Assembly (NCBI RefSeq): GCF_937870815.1
Contig: NZ_CALMZS010000024.1
Location: forward strand, 1-33,375
Length of the DNA stretch: 33,375 nucleotides
From: an uncultured Brevundimonas sp.
GTDB lineage: Bacteria > Pseudomonadota > Alphaproteobacteria > Caulobacterales > Caulobacteraceae
Reading direction: 5' to 3'
Shown: positions 23,123 to 31,908 of the stretch, piece after piece
Layout: every line of letters starts with the position of its first letter
Numbering within the stretch: position 1 is the stretch's first letter
Program-made: the position numbers and the translations under genes
The notes under the pieces: generated by a model
Databases searched by the model: none
What the model saw: the letters and a program-made list of their open reading frames with translations, nothing else
What the model was told of the DNA's origin: nothing

Positions 23123-23872
23123 ATGAGCGGCGATCTGAACGGGAACAAGATTCTGGGCGCCGTGCTGGCGACCGCCTTCGTCATCGTCGGCGTGCAGCAG
23201 GTCACCGGCGCGATCTACCACACCGAGCCCCCTGAAAAGATGGGCTATTTCGTCGATGCGCCGGAAGAGGCCGCCGCCGGGGCGGCCGAGGCCGCGCTGC
23301 CGCCCGACTGGGGCACGGTGCTGCCGGCCGCCGACCTGGCCGCCGGCGAGGCCGCCTTCGCGCGCTGCCAGGCCTGCCACACCTACAATGCTGGCGGGGC
23401 CAACGGCACCGGCCCGAATCTGTACGGGGTGCTGGGCCGCCCCGTGGCCGGCCACCCGGGCTTCGCCTATTCCGACGCCATGATCGCCCACAAGGCCGGG
23501 ACGCCGACCTGGACCTATGACGAGCTGGACCAGTTCCTGACCGCCCCGGGCCGCCATGTGCCCGGCACCAAGATGTCGTTCGCCGGCATCCGCGACACCC
23601 AGACCCGGATCAACCTGATCGCCTGGCTGCGCTCGCAGGGCTCGACCGGCGTGGCCGTCCCCGCGCCCGATCCGGCCCGCCAGCCGGGCGCCGCGGCCCC
23701 GGCCGAAGGCGAGGCCGCCGAGACCCCGGCCCCGGGTTCGGAAGAGGCCGCCGCCGCCGCGGGCGGTCAGGCCGGCGGCGCGCCCGACACGGGCGCCGCG
23801 GCCCAGCCGACCGTTCAGGCCACGCCGGCGGCGCCGTCGGCCGCGGCCAGCGGCGACCCCAGCCCGCGCTGA
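23123..23872 (+). CDS. Membrane-anchored c-type cytochrome (CycM/c552-like)
   Basis: A 249-residue class I cytochrome c. An uncleaved N-terminal helix (about 10-30) anchors it to the inner membrane with the heme domain in the periplasm. The heme site is CQACH (82-86), GTGPNLYGVLGR follows, and the axial Met is M151 in GTKMSFAGI. The domain ends INLIAWLR. Residues about 180-249 form a Pro/Ala/Glu-rich tail with no fold expected. Relatives pass electrons from the bc1 complex to aa3-type oxidases. It is divergent from kdsB. Confidence 0.9.
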   Translation: MSGDLNGNKILGAVLATAFVIVGVQQVTGAIYHTEPPEKMGYFVDAPEEAAAGAAEAALPPDWGTVLPAADLAAGEAAFARCQACHTYNAGGANGTGPNLYGVLGRPVAGHPGFAYSDAMIAHKAGTPTWTYDELDQFLTAPGRHVPGTKMSFAGIRDTQTRINLIAWLRSQGSTGVAVPAPDPARQPGAAAPAEGEAAETPAPGSEEAAAAAGGQAGGAPDTGAAAQPTVQATPAAPSAAASGDPSPR

Positions 23873-23956
23873 TCCGCGAAGGCCGGCGTCCAATTCGAAA
23901 CGGGTCGCCGCCGTCCGCGGGCGCCCGGTTTCCCGGGGCCGTCTTGAGGACGGGCG

Positions 23957-25264
23957 CTACGGGTGGATGGTCTCGCCGTGCTGGGTGTAGTCGAGGCCCT
24001 CGATCTCGGTCTCCCTCGTCACCCGCAGGCCGGTGGTGAATTTGCAGATCATCAGGATCGCGAAGGTCCCGACCGCGCTCCAGGCGGCCACCGCGACCAG
24101 GCCGATCGACTGGTTCAGCAGGCTGGCCCCCGCGCCGGCCGGATTGATCGCGGCCGTGGCGAACACCCCGGTCAGCAGGGCCCCGACGACGCCGCCGACG
24201 CCATGGACTCCGAAGGCGTCGAGGCTGTCGTCGTAGTTCAGGGCGCGCTTGAGCCAGACCGCCCCCGCATAGCAGGCCGGTCCCGAGAGCAGGCCGATGA
24301 CGAAGGCGCCCTTCGGATCGACCAGTCCCGCGGCCGGGGTGACGCCGACCAGACCGGCGACGATGCCGGAGAGCAGGCCCAGCAGGGTGGGGCGCCTGTG
24401 GTCGATCCACTCGACCGCGGTCCAGCCGATCGCGGCGGCGGCGGCGGCGAGAATGGTGTTGAAGGCGGCGACGGCGGCGATGCCGTCGGCGGCCCAGGCC
24501 GAGCCGGCGTTGAAGCCCAGCCAGCCGACCAGCAGCAGGCCCGTGCCGATGGCGGTCAGGGCGAGGTTGTGCGGGGCCATGTTGTCGCGCCCGTAGCCGT
24601 GGCGGGGCCCGAGCACGAGACAGGCGACGAGGCCGGCGACGCCCGCGCTGACGTGCACCACGGCGCCGCCGGCGAAGTCCAGCACGCCCAGCGTCCCCAT
24701 CCAGCCGCCGCCCCAGACCTGGTGGCAGATCGGGGCGTAGACCAGCAGATGCCAGAGGAAGAAGAACAGGATCGAGGCCGAGAATTTGATCCGCTCGGCG
24801 AAGGCCCCGGCGATCAGGGCCGGGGTGATGATGGCGAAGGTCAGCTGGTAGGCGATCCACAGGAATTCCGGCAAGCCGGGCGCGAGGCGGTGCGCCGTGT
24901 CCGGCGTGACGCCGTTCAGAAAGGCCGCCTGCAGTCCGCCGATGACGGCGTTCGTGGCCGGGCCGCCGGTCCCGAACGACAGGCTGTAGCCGACGGCGAA
25001 CCACAGCACGGTGACGATGGCGAAGGCGGCGGTGGAATGGGCGAGGGTGGCGATGACGTTCTTGCGCCGGACCATGCCGCCGTAGAACAGGGCCAGCCCG
25101 GGCAGGGTCATCATCAGGACCAGGGCGGTCGACGTCAGGATCCAGGCGGTGGCCGCGCCGTCGATCTGCAGCGCCGCCTGGTGGGCCAGCATCGGCGGCG
25201 CGGCGAGGGCGGGCGTGGCCGGCAGCGCCGACAGCGCGGCGATAATGGCGAGGGTGCGGCGCAT
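23957..25264 (-). CDS. amtB: Ammonium transporter AmtB
   Basis: A trimeric inner-membrane ammonium channel. The 435-residue product has a signal peptide ending PALA, then eleven hydrophobic segments. Family signatures include ALFYGGMVRRKNVIATL, the first pore His in DFAGGAVVHVSAGVAGL, the second in DAFGVHGVGGVVGALLTG, and a C-terminal GLDYTQHGE tail that contacts PII. ATG 25264 is preferred over the open frame to 25348 because it starts the signal peptide and has GGAG upstream. The usual glnK partner is not adjacent on the visible side. A promoter is proposed at 25375-25402. Confidence 0.95.
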   Translation of the reverse strand: MRRTLAIIAALSALPATPALAAPPMLAHQAALQIDGAATAWILTSTALVLMMTLPGLALFYGGMVRRKNVIATLAHSTAAFAIVTVLWFAVGYSLSFGTGGPATNAVIGGLQAAFLNGVTPDTAHRLAPGLPEFLWIAYQLTFAIITPALIAGAFAERIKFSASILFFFLWHLLVYAPICHQVWGGGWMGTLGVLDFAGGAVVHVSAGVAGLVACLVLGPRHGYGRDNMAPHNLALTAIGTGLLLVGWLGFNAGSAWAADGIAAVAAFNTILAAAAAAIGWTAVEWIDHRRPTLLGLLSGIVAGLVGVTPAAGLVDPKGAFVIGLLSGPACYAGAVWLKRALNYDDSLDAFGVHGVGGVVGALLTGVFATAAINPAGAGASLLNQSIGLVAVAAWSAVGTFAILMICKFTTGLRVTRETEIEGLDYTQHGETIHP

Positions 25265-25565
25265 GGGCGCTCCGGGTCCGGCGGTTGATGAAGCGGCCGA
25301 ACCCCGCGTTCGACCTGCGGGACGGGATAGGAGCCTATTGCGCTGCAACAGGCAAATGATTCCGTGTGCGGCCCAGTATACGGCTGTACCGACGCGGGTC
25401 GAGGGTGCCGATCCGTCTGCCGCGCATGATCGAACCGCGGGCTGGTTGCGACCGCGAACGGGGCTGCGGCCACATTACCGAAAGGCAATGATGGCGGCCT
25501 TGCCAGCGCCGGGCCGGCGGGTACCACTGGCGGTTCATCCGCGCCTCGCCCCAGGGGGAACATCC
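25265..25565. other. Divergent intergenic region between amtB and the M16 peptidase gene
   Basis: About 300 bp without a credible gene. It holds the amtB promoter candidate, and the M16 gene's ribosome-binding site (CAGGGGGAAC just before the ATG). No promoter for the M16 gene could be placed with confidence. Confidence 0.5.
25375..25402 (-). promoter_or_regulatory. Candidate sigma-70-type promoter for amtB
   Basis: On the minus strand TCGACC (25402-25397) and TATACT (25380-25375) are separated by 16 bp, close to consensus -35 and -10 elements, about 110 bp before the amtB ATG. A small palindrome TTGC-GCT-GCAA lies in the presumed leader. No sigma-54 (GG-N10-GC) element was recognised by eye. 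Confidence 0.4.
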
Positions 25566-28373
25566 ATGCGCAACATCCGCCTCGCCCTGGTCGCAGGGCT
25601 GGCCTCGGCCGTCCTTCTCGCCACCGCCGCCCAGGCCCAGGCGGCCGACCTCGCCGCCGCCCCGGCCGTGTCCGCGATCCAGTCGCGCGAACCGCTGCCG
25701 CCGCTGCCGGCGATCGACATTCCGTTCACCCGCTTCACCCTGGACAACGGCCTGACCGTGATCGTCCACGAGGACCACAAGGCCCCGATCGTGGCGGTCA
25801 ACGTCTGGTACCACGTCGGCTCGAAGAACGAGCCGCGGGGCCGCTCGGGGTTCGCCCACCTGTTCGAGCACCTGATGTTCAACGGGTCGGAGAATTACGA
25901 CACCGACTTCTTCAAGGGCACCGAGCTGCTCGGGGCGACCGACCAGAACGGCACCACCAACACCGACCGCACCAACTATTTCCAGAACGTCCCGACCTCG
26001 GCGCTGGACTCGGTCCTGTGGCTGGAGAGCGACCGGATGGGCCACCTGCTCGGCGCGATCGACCAGGCGCGGCTGGATGAGCAGCGCGGCGTGGTCCAGA
26101 ACGAGAAGCGCCAGGGCGAGAACCAGCCCTACGGCCGGGTCTGGAACGCCATCACCGCGGCCACCTATCCGGACGACCACCCGTACGGACACACGGTCAT
26201 CGGCTCGATGGAGGACCTGAACGCCGCCGATCTGGCGACCGTGCAGCAGTGGTTCCGCGACTACTACGGAGCCGCCAACGCGACGATCGTGCTGGCCGGA
26301 GACATCACCCCCGAACAGGCCCGCGAAAAGGTCGGGCGCTATTTCGGCGACATTCCGCCGGGGCCGCCGGTGACCCAGCCGGTGCAGATGATCGCCCGGA
26401 TGACCGGCGAACAGCGCGAGATGATGTACGACCGCGTCGGCCAGCCGCGCCTCTACAAGGTGTGGAACACGCCGCCGACCGGCTCGGCCGAGGCCGACCA
26501 TCTCGGCATGCTGGCCCAGGTGCTGTCCTCGGGCCGCAGCTCGCGCCTGTACAAGCGGCTGGTGTTCGACGAGCGCATCGCCACCCAGGTGGCGGCGTTC
26601 AATTCGGAAAGCGAGATCGGCAGCCAGTTCATGGTCATCGTCACCGCCAAGCCCGGCCAGGATCTCGGGCGCATCGAGGCGATCGTCGACGAGGAGATGG
26701 CGCGGCTGCTGCGCGACGGGCCGACCGCGATCGAGCTGGAACGGGCGCGCACCAATGTCGGGGCCGCCTTTGTGCGCGGCCTGGAGCGGATCGGCGGCTT
26801 CGGCGGCAAGTCCGACATCCTGGCCGAAAGCCAGGTGTTCCACGGCGACCCCGGCGCCTGGCGCGGCTCATACGACCGCATCCTCGCGGCGCGCCCGGCC
26901 GACCTGGCCGGGGCCGGCCGCGAATGGCTGACCGACGGCAGCTATTCGCTGCAGGTTCTGCCCTTCCCCGACTATGCGGCGAGCGCCACCGGCGTCGACC
27001 GCAGCCAGGGCCTGCCGGCCCCGGGAGAGACGCCGCGGGCGGTGTTCCCGGCCATTGAGCGGGCCGAGCTTTCCAACGGCCTGAAGGTGATGTTCGTCCG
27101 GCGCGAGAGCGTGCCGACCGTCGGCCTGAACCTGATCCTCGACGCCGGCGCGGTGGTCGATCCGGACGCCCGCGCCGGCCTGGCCCAGCTGACCCCGGCG
27201 GTGATGACCAACGGCACCGACAGCCTCGACGCCCTCGAGATCAGCGACCGGCTGCAGCTGCTCGGCGCCACCCTGGGGGCGGGCTCCGGATCGACGGCGA
27301 CCAGCGTGTCGATGACCGCCCTCGCCTCGCGGCTGGATCCGTCGCTGGAGCTCTACGCCGACGTCATCCTGAACCCGGCCTTCCGGGCCGAGGATTTCGA
27401 GCGGGCCAGGGCCCTGCAGATCGCCGCCATCCAGCAGTCCGCCCGCAACCCGGGGGCCATCGCCCGCCGCGTGCTGAGCCGCGACATCTACGGCCCGTCC
27501 AGCCCCTACGGACGGCCCGTCTCGGGCTCCGAGGAGACCGTCGCGGCCCTGACCCCCGCCGACGCCGAGGCCTGGCACGCGACCTGGTTCCGGCCCGACA
27601 ACGCCACCCTGGTGGTGGTCGGCGACACCACCCTGGCCGAACTGACGCCGAAGCTGGAGCGGGCCTTCGCGGCCTGGCGCGCGCCCGCGTCGCCGATGCC
27701 GGCCAGGCCGGGCCCGGCCGACGCCCCGGAGGCGACGCGGACCCGGGTGCTGATCGTCGACCGCGCGGGTCCGCAGTCGACCATCGTGGCCGGGCGCGCG
27801 GTCGCCGCCTTCGACCCGGCCACCGAGGCGGCGATCGACACCATGAACACCGCGCTCGGCGGGGCCTTCACCAGCCGGATCAACATGAACCTGCGCGAGG
27901 ACAAGGGCTGGTCCTACGGCGCCGGCGGCGGCGTGCCGTTCGGGCGCGGCGAGCGGATCTACGCGGTCAGCGCCGGCGTCCAGGCCGACAAGACGGCCGA
28001 GAGCCTGGCGGAGCTGCGCCGCGAGCTGAGCGAGGTGGTGAGTTCGCGCCCCCTGACCGAGGCGGAGATCGCCGCGGCCCGCTCGAACATGGTCCAGGGC
28101 ATGGCCGGCAACTGGGAGACCAATGCGGCCATCGCCGGCGAGCTCCAGAACATGGTCGTCTGGGGCGTGCCGGAAGACTATTACGACAGCTACGCCGAAA
28201 CGGTCGCGGCCATGGACGCGCGGCGGGCGACGGAGGCGGCGCGGGCGATCGTCGGCGAGGGGCCGACCACCTGGGTCGTGGTCGGGGACCGGGCCTCGAT
28301 CGAGGCCGGAATCCGCGCGCTGGGCCTCGGCGAGGTGCAGGTGGTCGACGTCGACGGCGATCCGGTTCCGTAG
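25566..28373 (+). CDS. M16-family zinc metallopeptidase (insulinase/pitrilysin-like)
   Basis: A 935-residue secreted peptidase. The signal peptide ends near AAQAQA (about residue 26). The first M16 half has the inverted zinc motif HLFEH (H98, E101, H102) with the third ligand at E180 in QNEKRQGEN. The second half (about 500-935) has the same fold but no HxxEH, as usual for single-chain two-domain members, and keeps the R/Y-type element near REDKGWSYG. It likely degrades peptides in the periplasm. ATG 25566 has GGGGGAAC upstream. It stands alone between divergent amtB and a convergent epimerase gene. Confidence 0.93.
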   Translation: MRNIRLALVAGLASAVLLATAAQAQAADLAAAPAVSAIQSREPLPPLPAIDIPFTRFTLDNGLTVIVHEDHKAPIVAVNVWYHVGSKNEPRGRSGFAHLFEHLMFNGSENYDTDFFKGTELLGATDQNGTTNTDRTNYFQNVPTSALDSVLWLESDRMGHLLGAIDQARLDEQRGVVQNEKRQGENQPYGRVWNAITAATYPDDHPYGHTVIGSMEDLNAADLATVQQWFRDYYGAANATIVLAGDITPEQAREKVGRYFGDIPPGPPVTQPVQMIARMTGEQREMMYDRVGQPRLYKVWNTPPTGSAEADHLGMLAQVLSSGRSSRLYKRLVFDERIATQVAAFNSESEIGSQFMVIVTAKPGQDLGRIEAIVDEEMARLLRDGPTAIELERARTNVGAAFVRGLERIGGFGGKSDILAESQVFHGDPGAWRGSYDRILAARPADLAGAGREWLTDGSYSLQVLPFPDYAASATGVDRSQGLPAPGETPRAVFPAIERAELSNGLKVMFVRRESVPTVGLNLILDAGAVVDPDARAGLAQLTPAVMTNGTDSLDALEISDRLQLLGATLGAGSGSTATSVSMTALASRLDPSLELYADVILNPAFRAEDFERARALQIAAIQQSARNPGAIARRVLSRDIYGPSSPYGRPVSGSEETVAALTPADAEAWHATWFRPDNATLVVVGDTTLAELTPKLERAFAAWRAPASPMPARPGPADAPEATRTRVLIVDRAGPQSTIVAGRAVAAFDPATEAAIDTMNTALGGAFTSRINMNLREDKGWSYGAGGGVPFGRGERIYAVSAGVQADKTAESLAELRRELSEVVSSRPLTEAEIAAARSNMVQGMAGNWETNAAIAGELQNMVVWGVPEDYYDSYAETVAAMDARRATEAARAIVGEGPTTWVVVGDRASIEAGIRALGLGEVQVVDVDGDPVP

Positions 28374-28407
28374 GACGGGCGGCCCCGGCTCCGTCCCCCG
28401 GTTCGCC

Positions 28408-29427
28408 TCAGACGCCGTAGAAGTCGCGGTACCAGTCGACGAACCGCCTGACGCCGACCTCGATGGGGATCGAGGGAGCGTAGCCGAGGGCGGCGCGGGT
28501 CTCGCTCACATCGGCCTCGGTGCGCGTCATCTCGCCTTCCTGCGTCGGCAGGACATTGAGGATCGCCTTGCGGCCGATGGTCTCCTCCAGCACCGCGATA
28601 TAGCGGGAGAGCTTCTCGCGCCGCCCCGCGCCGAGATTCAGGATCCGCCACGGCGCCACGCCGCTGGTCGCCTGGCCGGGGGCCTCGGCGCGCCAGGCGG
28701 GGTCCCTGGCGGCGACATCGTCAAGCGCCGCGACGACGCCGTCGACGACGTCGTCGACATAGGTGAAGTCGCGCTCCATCGCGCCCTCGCCATAGACGTC
28801 GATCGGCCGCCCCTCGAGGATGGCGCGGGTGAATTTGAACAGGGCCATGTCCGGCCGGCCCCACGGGCCATAGACGGTGAAGAAGCGCAGGCCGGTCGAG
28901 GGGATGCCGAAGATGTAGGCATAGCTGTGCGCCATCGCCTCATTGGCGATCTTGGTCGCCGCATAGACGTTGAGCGGATGGGCCACCCCCTGCCGGACCG
29001 AGAAGGGCAGGGCCGCCGAGGCGCCGAAGACGGAACTGGTGGAGGCGAAGACGAGGTGTTCGGCCTGGACGGCCCGGGCCCCCTCGAGCACGGTCAGGAA
29101 GCCGACGACGTTGGAATCGACATAGCTCTCGGGATTCTCGACGCTGTAGCGGATGCCGGCCTGGGCCCCGAGGTGGACGATGCGGCGCGGCGCGTGCTCG
29201 GCGAACAGGGCCGCCATGCCGGGGCGGTCGGCCAGATCGAGGGTGTGGTGGACGTAGCCGGGCTCGGCCCGCAGCCGCTCCAGCCGCGCCTGTTTGAGGG
29301 CCGGGTCGTAATAGCTGTTCAGGTTGTCGACGCCGATCACCGTCTCGCCGCGCGCCAGCAGCCGCCGGGCGGTGTGGAAGCCGATGAAGCCGGCCGAACC
29401 GGTGACGAGGACGGGGCCGTGGGTCAT
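28408..29427 (-). CDS. NAD-dependent epimerase, UDP-glucuronate 4-epimerase-like
   Basis: A 339-residue short-chain dehydrogenase/reductase acting on nucleotide sugars in the cytoplasm. NAD binds at VTGSAGFIGFHTARRL; the catalytic elements are STSSVFG and YAATKIANE (Tyr-xxx-Lys). GVDNLNSYYDPALKQARL and LGAQAGIRYSVENPESYVDSN are typical of UDP-glucuronate 4-epimerases used in capsule or O-antigen synthesis. No other polysaccharide gene is adjacent. The exact substrate is inferred from these motifs. Confidence 0.88.
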   Translation of the reverse strand: MTHGPVLVTGSAGFIGFHTARRLLARGETVIGVDNLNSYYDPALKQARLERLRAEPGYVHHTLDLADRPGMAALFAEHAPRRIVHLGAQAGIRYSVENPESYVDSNVVGFLTVLEGARAVQAEHLVFASTSSVFGASAALPFSVRQGVAHPLNVYAATKIANEAMAHSYAYIFGIPSTGLRFFTVYGPWGRPDMALFKFTRAILEGRPIDVYGEGAMERDFTYVDDVVDGVVAALDDVAARDPAWRAEAPGQATSGVAPWRILNLGAGRREKLSRYIAVLEETIGRKAILNVLPTQEGEMTRTEADVSETRAALGYAPSIPIEVGVRRFVDWYRDFYGV

Positions 29428-29476
29428 GGGCCTTCGTTACGCGGCCCCGAGGCTTTCGTCATCCTGCGGAGCTCAT

Positions 29477-29499
29477 TCCTTCTCCCGATGGGAGAAGGA
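29477..29499 (-). terminator. Hairpin after the glucoamylase gene
   Basis: TCCTTCTCCC (29477-29486) and GGGAGAAGGA (29490-29499) form a perfect 10-bp stem with a GAT loop, starting 1 nt after the glucoamylase stop. The CCTTCTCCC-N3-GGGAGAAGG form is a widespread intergenic hairpin type. No T-run follows. Confidence 0.5.
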
Positions 29500-29500
29500 G

Positions 29501-31900
29501 TCATCGGGCGTAGCGCTCCTCCACCGGCGCATACCGGTCCCAGACGGCGCGGTCGGCGAGGGAGCGGAGCAGCTTGACGTATTCGGCATGGGTCCAGGCC
29601 AGCGGCGTGGCCGAGTTGGTGCCCTGGCCCGGCCGGTAGCCCCGGACGGTGGGGTGGCCGACGCCGTCCCAGGCCTGTTCCGGCAGCAGCAGGCCGCCGT
29701 TGGCGAAGGACTCCATGCCGCGAACGTAGACGTCGCGGATCGGCGACAGGTCGGTCTCGCCCGCGTGCAGCCGGGCGGCCAGTTCGTAATGCCCGCGCTC
29801 GCCGGTGAAGAAGGGCCAGAGGCGGCCGCGCTGGCCGGGGTGCATCTCGCCGCCGACGCCGTAGTTCTCGCCGGTGTCGGTCTGTTCGCCGTAGCCGTCG
29901 TTGCCGTAGCGGCGGAAGGCGGGGACGCCGTTCACGTCGTAGCGAACGCGGAAACGGTCCTCGCGGGTCTGGTCGTCGTATTCGGGCAGGGTGGCGACGA
30001 TGGACGGGGCGTCCGGGACGCGCACGCCGTAGCGGACCAGTTCGAGGAAGCCGCCGTCGACGATCCTGTCCTCGGCGTGGGCCGGCTGGCCGTTGTTCTC
30101 GCCGATCGGGGCGTGGTCGTTGGGGTTCTCGTTGCGGGTGATGCGGACGAAATAGTCGCCGTCGCCCCACGGGCCGGAGGTGGTGAACATCCGCGTCTCG
30201 ATCTTCGACTCATAGTCGTCGGCGGCGGCCTGGTAGCGGTCGGCGGAGGCCGGGTCGCCGGTGGCGCGGGCGATGTCGGCGGCCACCGTCAGGCCGGTGA
30301 CGACGGCGGCGGTGGTCGAGGGGGAATAGCCCTCCTGCTCCTCCCAGCGCTCCTGCTGGGTCCAGGGCGGGACGATCCGGCGGTCGTTCCACAGGATGCC
30401 GGCCGTGCCGCCGTCAACGAGGAAGTCGGCGGCGGGCTTGATCATCCGGCCGTACATGGCGGTCATCTCGGCGTCCGAGACGAGACCGGCCTTCCACAGC
30501 TTCCAGCCCAGCATGATCGGCATGGCGGTCTGGTCGAGCTGGACCCCGACCCATTCGATCTCGCCGTCGACGTGGGTCTTCTGCAGGAACCAGCCGACAG
30601 CGCCGGTGTTGCCCGGGGTCTCCGCATCGACCTGGACCTGCGGCAGGTAGCGGAAGGCCGCCAGCGGGGTCTCTGTGTCGCCGAGCGCGAGCAGGGCCAT
30701 GGCCACCTGGTAGAAGTCGCGCGGCCAGACGGCCTTGTAGCCGGTCGAGGGATTGGCGGCGTCGACGGTGTCGCCCCATGGGTTGGACAGCGACGCGATC
30801 AGGGCGCCGGCGTGGGTGCGGTCCTCCTGCACCTTCAGCATCAGGGCCGAGGCGTACGCCAGCTTGCCGCCGTCGGTGGACTGTTCGGCGAGGCGGGGGA
30901 GCTGGTCGAGGGAGGCGATGTAGTCCTCCCAGCCGACGCGGTCGCCCTCGCCGTTGAAGCGGGCGAGGACTTCGTCGAGGCCGGTGGCGAAGGTAGCGTC
31001 AGCAGCGGCGGTCGCGGCGGCCCGGCTATCGCCGAAGCCGATGACGAAGTCGCGAGCCAAGGTCGCCCCCACAGAGAGCTGAGGCAGGGCCCCGGTCAGC
31101 ATTATGTTGCCGGACTGAGCTCCGGTCGTCGCGTACCGAAAGTCCCGACGACCGTCAGCAAGATCAGTCAAGCCGTCCGATACCCCCAGGAAGCCGACAC
31201 TGACGGCGTCGAACGGCCGATCAGGCAGGAGGGTCAGGTGGACCGCGCCCTCGGATGCGTGGAGAGCGCTTCTGGTCATCTTGTCGGCGACCTCGCCGGT
31301 GTCGCCTACGCCGGTGTTCGCCATGTGCGGTTCAAGCAGCACATAGGGGGTGATTTCGCCCTTCAGGGCCCGGATGGTCGCGCGGACGACCAGCGACTGG
31401 CTGTCCGGGTCGGTGTAGATGCGCTTCTCGATCTCGTAGCGGCCCTGCTTGTCGGTGGTGACGACCCGCCAGGCCGGAGACAGGGGGCGGCCCTGTGCGT
31501 CCGTGTGCAGATATTCCGTGCGGCTGGTGGTGTCGGTCCCTTCGACCGACAGGCCCGTGTCGGTGACCACGGCGAAGCGCAGCTGCTTGATCTGGGCCTC
31601 GTGGATCAGGCCGTACATGGTCTCGGTGAGGACGCCGTCGGCGATGGAGAACCAGACGCGCGAGACCTCGCCGGTCGGGCCGCCGTCGCGGTACCGGCCG
31701 TCGACATAGGCTTCGTATGAGGCGCCCGCGCCGGTCTTGGCGGCGTTGACCCAGGTCGGTTTGTCGCCGGGCGCGCCGGGGGCGACCATGGCCGCGGGCG
31801 CGGCCGCGGGTTCGCCGCCCGGCATCAGGCCCTCGAGGGTCGTACAGGCGCCCGTGGCCAGAAGGGCGGCGCCGGCGAGGAGGGAGGCGGAAAGACGCAT
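29501..31900 (-). CDS. GH15 glucoamylase (glucan 1,4-alpha-glucosidase), lipoprotein
   Basis: A 799-residue exo-acting enzyme releasing glucose from starch or maltodextrin ends. The signal peptide ends ATGAC (C19, probable lipidation). The bacterial N-terminal beta-sandwich (about 40-310) precedes an (alpha/alpha)6 barrel with AVWPRDFYQVAMAL, the general acid region QERWEEQEGYSPS (E520 or E521) and the base region LWPFFTGERGHYEL (E701). The start at 31900 lies 8 nt after the transporter stop, implying one operon. Codons for residues about 195-300 (31000-31320) are clearly less GC-biased (ATA, AGA, CTT, GTA, TCT, TTG), unlike the rest of the gene. Confidence 0.92.
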   Translation of the reverse strand: MRLSASLLAGAALLATGACTTLEGLMPGGEPAAAPAAMVAPGAPGDKPTWVNAAKTGAGASYEAYVDGRYRDGGPTGEVSRVWFSIADGVLTETMYGLIHEAQIKQLRFAVVTDTGLSVEGTDTTSRTEYLHTDAQGRPLSPAWRVVTTDKQGRYEIEKRIYTDPDSQSLVVRATIRALKGEITPYVLLEPHMANTGVGDTGEVADKMTRSALHASEGAVHLTLLPDRPFDAVSVGFLGVSDGLTDLADGRRDFRYATTGAQSGNIMLTGALPQLSVGATLARDFVIGFGDSRAAATAAADATFATGLDEVLARFNGEGDRVGWEDYIASLDQLPRLAEQSTDGGKLAYASALMLKVQEDRTHAGALIASLSNPWGDTVDAANPSTGYKAVWPRDFYQVAMALLALGDTETPLAAFRYLPQVQVDAETPGNTGAVGWFLQKTHVDGEIEWVGVQLDQTAMPIMLGWKLWKAGLVSDAEMTAMYGRMIKPAADFLVDGGTAGILWNDRRIVPPWTQQERWEEQEGYSPSTTAAVVTGLTVAADIARATGDPASADRYQAAADDYESKIETRMFTTSGPWGDGDYFVRITRNENPNDHAPIGENNGQPAHAEDRIVDGGFLELVRYGVRVPDAPSIVATLPEYDDQTREDRFRVRYDVNGVPAFRRYGNDGYGEQTDTGENYGVGGEMHPGQRGRLWPFFTGERGHYELAARLHAGETDLSPIRDVYVRGMESFANGGLLLPEQAWDGVGHPTVRGYRPGQGTNSATPLAWTHAEYVKLLRSLADRAVWDRYAPVEERYAR

Positions 31901-31908
31901 GGCGAGAC

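Noticed and set aside
22973-23893. Upstream extension of the kdsB frame to 548 codons
   Set aside because: The extension is antisense to the cytochrome c gene, while ATG 22972 has an RBS and gives the normal KdsB length.
25265-25565. Sigma-54 promoter for amtB
   Set aside because: No GG-N10-GC element with good context was found by eye on the minus strand.
31325-31345. TTCAAGCAGC inside the glucoamylase gene as another copy of the 40-bp repeat
   Set aside because: Only a short core matches; the flanks and the GCGATAGCGC end are missing.
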